Assembly: GCA_030018875.1 (NCBI GenBank)
Contig: JASEHK010000049.1
Span: 1-8,686, forward strand
Direction of reading: 5' to 3'
Source of the DNA: Endomicrobiia bacterium
GTDB taxonomy: Bacteria > Elusimicrobiota > Endomicrobiia > PHAN01
DNA length: 8,686 nt
In this document: positions 5,264-8,686 of the stretch, one piece after another
How the letters are laid out: each line of letters starts with the position of its first letter
Numbering within the stretch: position 1 is the first letter of the stretch
Program-made: the position numbers and the translations under genes
Notes under the pieces: generated by a model
Databases searched by the model: none
The model's input: the letters and a program-made list of their open reading frames with translations, nothing else
What the model was told of the DNA's origin: nothing

Positions 5264-6454
5264 TCAGCCGGGGCGCGAGATTTTTTTGTACGCGCTCGTC
5301 TGTCTGAAAAACGGATATTTCAGGACGGCCGCGATTAGTATGAAGTTCGTGACAAAGAACATTTGAACGTTGCCGACGGTCTTTCTGACAGAAGATGTTC
5401 TGCCGTCGTGTTCCGCGCTCCCGACGATGAACTTGTTTACCATCGCCGCCGACAGCCCCGCGGGGAGCAACGTCGCGACCGCGAAGAAAATATTTCCGGA
5501 GGCGACCTGCGCGACCAGCAGAGCGATAAAAACAATCAGTATAAACGGGGCGGCCACCATATGCAACGCTTTCGCCGTATAGACCATAAGCCACAGAGGG
5601 CGCATCCGTCCGACGGACTTTGCGAACCTGAATATCTCCCTGAGGTCGGCGTTGCCTTTGCGCTCCTTGTGCTCGAGCAGTTCACGGAAGTTTTTGGCCG
5701 CCCTAAGTTCGTGGGCCTTCGCCGAGTTCAGATAGAGCGTTTCGTGACCGTTAAGGTTGGCCCAAAAAGGCAGATATACGTCGTCGGCGATTACGTCTTC
5801 GGGGAAACGTCCCAAAACTTTTTTATTGAACCCGTAGCACGCGGCCACGACGGTAGACGACAGCCCTATGCCACTTTCCAGAAATCGTATGGCATTTTGA
5901 ATGCGCCAGAAGTCGGCCTCATTCTCCGAACAATCGGACGGTAATACGTATGCGCCGGCAACGGCGGTTTTTCCCGACGAAAGCGCCGCGGCGATGCGGC
6001 GTACCGTGGATTTTTCCAGCACACCGTCCACATCTGTATTTATCACGATGTCGTTTTTGGCTTTTTCGAGCGCGCGGTTTATCTGCGGTATCTTTCCCCT
6101 TTCGCCGGTCTGCTCGAACCTTATGAAAGGGAGCGCGGCGGCTTTTTGGCGCACGATTTGCTCGGTGCCGTCGTCGGAAAGACCGTCGGCCACGATGACA
6201 TCGAGTTTGTCTTTGGGGTAATCGGTATCCGCGATATTGTCGAGTTTTCGTCCCATTAATTTTTCTTCGTTATGAACTGGGATTATTACGGTAACTCCCG
6301 GCAACTCGTCTTTTTCGTCAATAAAAATTGTCCGCTCGCCGTCTCCGTCGGATGTCCGTCGGGAAATGATAGATAAAAACAGCAAATAGCCGAAATATGC
6401 CCACCACAGGATGGCCAAGGTGAACAGGTAGGCGGCCTGATAGAGCGTCGTCAT
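5264..6454 (-). CDS. Membrane glycosyltransferase family 2, cellulose-synthase/PgaC-like
   Basis: A 396-residue inner-membrane glycosyltransferase. One N-terminal membrane helix (about residues 7-30) precedes a cytosolic GT-A domain, VTVIIPVHNEE (54-64), with VADGLSDDGT (88-97), the metal-binding DxD in NTDVDG (Asp141/Asp143), and IADDVYLPF (222-230) holding the likely catalytic Asp. EHKERKGNADL (261-271) stands where QxxRW or RxRxxxGN occurs in relatives. Three C-terminal helices follow (about 287-317, 321-342, 363-382). This is the COG1215 layout of enzymes that extend a polysaccharide or add single sugars while threading product through the membrane; the QxxRW processivity motif is not intact, which may favour a non-processive enzyme. 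The ATG overlaps the previous gene's stop (ATGA), indicating translational coupling to the DPM1-like enzyme. Donor and acceptor cannot be read from sequence. Confidence 0.88.
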   Translation of the reverse strand: MTTLYQAAYLFTLAILWWAYFGYLLFLSIISRRTSDGDGERTIFIDEKDELPGVTVIIPVHNEEKLMGRKLDNIADTDYPKDKLDVIVADGLSDDGTEQIVRQKAAALPFIRFEQTGERGKIPQINRALEKAKNDIVINTDVDGVLEKSTVRRIAAALSSGKTAVAGAYVLPSDCSENEADFWRIQNAIRFLESGIGLSSTVVAACYGFNKKVLGRFPEDVIADDVYLPFWANLNGHETLYLNSAKAHELRAAKNFRELLEHKERKGNADLREIFRFAKSVGRMRPLWLMVYTAKALHMVAAPFILIVFIALLVAQVASGNIFFAVATLLPAGLSAAMVNKFIVGSAEHDGRTSSVRKTVGNVQMFFVTNFILIAAVLKYPFFRQTSAYKKISRPG

Positions 6455-7362
6455 TTTTTCTTGCGCCTCAACATAAAGTATATCTCGTCGAATCTTTTGT
6501 CAATAGTATGCACGATAAAGCCGGCTATGAAGAACAACAGCGAAAGAATGAAAAGAGCGCTCGATAAAATCGCCGACGGCAGACGGTAAACATATTTGAA
6601 CTCCAGGTATTCCCTGACGACCGGAACGCCCCATATCAGCGACAACGCCAGCAACGCGAGTGAAATCGCCGGAAAAAACAGCATCGGCCTTGAGTCCCGC
6701 ATAATGCTGCCGATGGTGAGTATTATCTTGTAACCGTCTCTGAACGGTTTTAACTTCGACGGAGATTCTTTATGTCTTGCCCTGTATTTTATCGGGATTT
6801 CTTTGAGCCGGAAGCCTTTTTCGAGCGTCTGGAGCGTAAGTTCCGTTTCTATCTCGAAGCCCCGCGAAAACAACGGTAAGTTTTTCGCCAGTTCCTCTGT
6901 AAGAATTCTGTATCCCGAAAGTGCGTCGGTGAGCCCTGTGCCGAAGAACAGATTTATCAGCGTTATTATTATTCTGTTGCCGATGTTGTTGAGCAATTTC
7001 AGAGATTCTTTCTCGGCGTCTTTGAGGCGCGTGCCGACGGTCATATCGGCCTCGCCGGCGATTATCGGTTTGAGCAATTTATGGACTTCTTCGGCCGGAT
7101 AAGTGTCGTCGCCGTCGGTCATTATGTATATATCGGCGTCGAGATTCCGGAAGGCATTTTTGAGGGCGCTGCCTTTGCCTCGCCGAGGCTCGTGCAGTAC
7201 CAGAGCATTTTCGGCGGCGGCGATTTTTGCCGTCGCGTCGGAAGAAGCGTTGTCCACGACGACGATGCGCGCCTCCGGCAGTTCTTTCCTGAAGTCCGCG
7301 ATTACTTTGGCGATGGTTTTTTCTTCGTTGTAGCAGGGAATGATAATTGCTATGTCGCTCAT
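6451..7362 (-). CDS. DPM1/GtrB-like polyprenyl-phosphate glycosyltransferase (GT2)
   Basis: A 303-residue family-2 glycosyltransferase. The GT-A domain starts IAIIIPCYNEEKTI (4-17); VVVDNASSDAT (34-44) binds nucleotide; MTDGDDTYP (81-89) contains the DxD metal site; VGTR (109-112), DALSGYR (146-152), FEIETELTLQ (169-178) and PIKYRAR (190-196) are typical of dolichyl/undecaprenyl-phosphate glycosyltransferases. Two C-terminal membrane helices (about 226-248 and 263-286) match the GtrB topology, and the protein ends in a basic RRKKK tail on the cytosolic side. Expected role: transfer of a sugar from a nucleotide donor to a polyprenyl phosphate, providing a lipid-linked donor for periplasmic transfer. 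No flippase or GT-C partner is visible here. ATG is preceded by GAGG at 7 nt; the gene starts 58 nt after lptD and overlaps the next gene by 4 nt. Confidence 0.9.
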   Translation of the reverse strand: MSDIAIIIPCYNEEKTIAKVIADFRKELPEARIVVVDNASSDATAKIAAAENALVLHEPRRGKGSALKNAFRNLDADIYIMTDGDDTYPAEEVHKLLKPIIAGEADMTVGTRLKDAEKESLKLLNNIGNRIIITLINLFFGTGLTDALSGYRILTEELAKNLPLFSRGFEIETELTLQTLEKGFRLKEIPIKYRARHKESPSKLKPFRDGYKIILTIGSIMRDSRPMLFFPAISLALLALSLIWGVPVVREYLEFKYVYRLPSAILSSALFILSLLFFIAGFIVHTIDKRFDEIYFMLRRKKK

Positions 7363-7420
7363 AAAATCACCTCGATAGGTTTTTTAGCCACATTTTTTCG
7401 GTTGACCCGCGCGAAGAACT

Positions 7421-8686
7421 TTAACGCCCGCGCCAGGGATAAAACTCCTTCTCTATTTCGCGTTTTCTGACCGATGGTATATCGCCCATCTTCAGGGCCA
7501 GATTGAAGAATACCTCCTCTACCGGTTCCCTTGATGCTGTCTCGCGGCGGCGGTACAAAATCCATGCGTCCCAGCAGTGAAGGTCGCGCTCGAACTTTAC
7601 CTGACGGGCCAAAGGCTTCATCTCGCCTTCGACGAGATTTCCGACATACTGTGCGGATATTTTATTTTTGTCGCCCACGGGAAAACCTACGGAAGCGCCG
7701 AGGCCTACGGTTTCTTTGGATGCCGCGTTGTGATAGGCATTCAGCGCCAATGTGTTCCTGTAAGCCCATGCCAAAAGCGCGCTTTCGTAAGCCGGCGTTA
7801 CCAAGTTGTGTCTGAGGTTCAAAAACAACGAATGCCCCGACCCCGAAAAATTTATTTCATTGTACAGGGCTCTCGGCTCTTTGCGCAAAAAATCATAGCC
7901 GCTGGCAACCTTCCAAAGCGCCGCTCGCGTCGGAAAAGTGAATATCGTAGCGCCGAGCGAGTTGTCTTCTATCCCCTCGGAATCCAAGTCAAACGAGTCC
8001 ACCCGGAATCTTTGCGCGTACCGGTAATTGAGGTCGAGAAACGAGAAGCGCGTCCAGTACCATCTCATACCTGAGCCGGCGAAATACTTGCCGTAAAGAT
8101 AAAACTTTCCGGGTTCACTCTCGGAGTATTCTTCGGACGCTCCCAAAAACGGAGATGCCACGAAGCCTCTCCCCATCTGTTTTTGAGCCGTTGCGGATGT
8201 CGCCGCGCTGAATCTCGAAAGATACGGCGCCTCGTGTCCCGACGACACATGGCTGTAACCGAGCGAATACTCCGGATAAAAACCCAGATATTCCCGGGAG
8301 CGGTAGCGCACATAGGATATGGACGGCGCTTCGGTGCGGGCGTTCAGGTAATTGCCGGTGGCGGGATTATAGACTTGTTTACGCCCCACGCCTATGCTCG
8401 TGTGGGAAACCGTGGATTGCCTGGCTATGAAGACATTGGAATTTATTTCCCTTTCGACCGGCTTCCATGATTCGCCGAAATACGACTCGTTGAAAGATTC
8501 GTCGCTCGAATAATTTATTTCGGAGCGCGCCGACCAGCGGTCGGAGACACGCTGCCACAAATATGTTTTTGCCGTCCATCTGTCGCGCGCGGTGGTTTCC
8601 TCCCTGATTCTATAGAGATAGACGGAGGATTTGTGGGTATCGGGGATGTTGTGCGTGGATTCGGCTCCTACGCCCGTCCCGCGCTT
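7421..8686 (-). CDS. lptD: LptD-like outer-membrane LPS assembly protein, C-terminal part
   Basis: 421 codons are visible and the frame stays open to the right edge, so this is the C-terminal portion of a larger protein. An apparent start at TTG (8560) is not the real one, because homologous-looking sequence continues upstream (for example AKTYLWQRVSDRWS). The sequence is a run of alternating aromatic/polar strands typical of an outer-membrane barrel, with RWSARSEINYSSDESFNESY like the 'D.xYVSD..y..df' region of LptD, and near the end KFERDLHCWDAWILYRRR followed by EEVFFNLALKMGD, matching the last LptD strands. The single Cys in HCW corresponds to the C-terminal cysteine that forms the disulfide in LptD; E. 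coli has a CC pair there. A tail of about 20 residues follows the last strand. LptD, with LptE, inserts lipopolysaccharide in the outer leaflet. The gene precedes the glycosyltransferases by 57 nt. The call could be a related large barrel if the N-terminal OstA domain is absent. Confidence 0.75.
   Translation of the reverse strand, partial: KRGTGVGAESTHNIPDTHKSSVYLYRIREETTARDRWTAKTYLWQRVSDRWSARSEINYSSDESFNESYFGESWKPVEREINSNVFIARQSTVSHTSIGVGRKQVYNPATGNYLNARTEAPSISYVRYRSREYLGFYPEYSLGYSHVSSGHEAPYLSRFSAATSATAQKQMGRGFVASPFLGASEEYSESEPGKFYLYGKYFAGSGMRWYWTRFSFLDLNYRYAQRFRVDSFDLDSEGIEDNSLGATIFTFPTRAALWKVASGYDFLRKEPRALYNEINFSGSGHSLFLNLRHNLVTPAYESALLAWAYRNTLALNAYHNAASKETVGLGASVGFPVGDKNKISAQYVGNLVEGEMKPLARQVKFERDLHCWDAWILYRRRETASREPVEEVFFNLALKMGDIPSVRKREIEKEFYPWRGR

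Noticed and set aside
5363..5944. Plus-strand open frame (193 codons) opposite the cellulose-synthase-like gene
   Set aside because: No recognisable motif, antisense to a well-supported membrane glycosyltransferase; other plus-strand frames (223-747, 852-1358, 4792-5307, 7577-8074) were rejected for the same reason.
7370..7396. Eight-codon frame (MWLKNLSR, then stop) just before the DPM1-like gene, a possible leader peptide
   Set aside because: It has no Shine-Dalgarno of its own and no attenuator hairpins; its stop falls in the ribosome site of the real gene, which chance can explain.
7363..7420. Promoter between lptD and the first glycosyltransferase
   Set aside because: No convincing -10/-35 pair on the minus strand; the TTGACC hexamer there is on the plus strand and points the wrong way.

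Overview
This window carries ten protein-coding genes, all on the minus strand, so transcription runs right to left. Two are cut by the window edges. No RNA gene, CRISPR array, insertion sequence or phage gene is visible, and no stretch longer than about 120 bases lacks a gene. The C-terminal part of an LptD-type outer-membrane lipopolysaccharide-assembly barrel points to a diderm (Gram-negative-type) bacterium. GC content is moderate and many genes overlap at stop/start codons. The sequence does not fix the phylum; a poorly sampled lineage is possible, but that is a guess.

Right part (8686 to 2832): the end of lptD comes first. After 57 nt follow two membrane-anchored family-2 glycosyltransferases that overlap by ATGA: a DPM1/GtrB-like polyprenyl-phosphate glycosyltransferase and a cellulose-synthase-like processive-type enzyme. 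Next come a class I SAM-dependent methyltransferase, a B12-binding-type radical SAM protein whose cluster motif reads CX4CX2C, and a small Trm112-like zinc-ribbon protein. Gaps after the glycosyltransferases are 7 to 22 nt, so this looks like one operon.

Left part (2831 to 1): a 117-nt gap holds a perfect TATAAT box, a GC-rich hairpin and a strong Shine-Dalgarno. It is followed by a four-gene nucleotide-sugar cassette: a GDP-mannose-4,6-dehydratase-type SDR, a long RmlA-type glucose-1-phosphate nucleotidylyltransferase, an RmlC-like cupin epimerase and the start of a GalE/WbpP-like SDR. The first three genes overlap by a few bases (TTGA, then ATGA), and two of the four starts are non-ATG (TTG, GTG).

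Together the genes suggest synthesis of an envelope glycan or glycolipid. The left cassette would make an activated deoxy- or epimerised sugar. The two glycosyltransferases would transfer sugars at the inner membrane. The methyltransferase and radical SAM enzyme would modify the lipid or sugar, and LptD inserts LPS at the outer membrane. Family assignments are mostly solid; exact substrates are inference.
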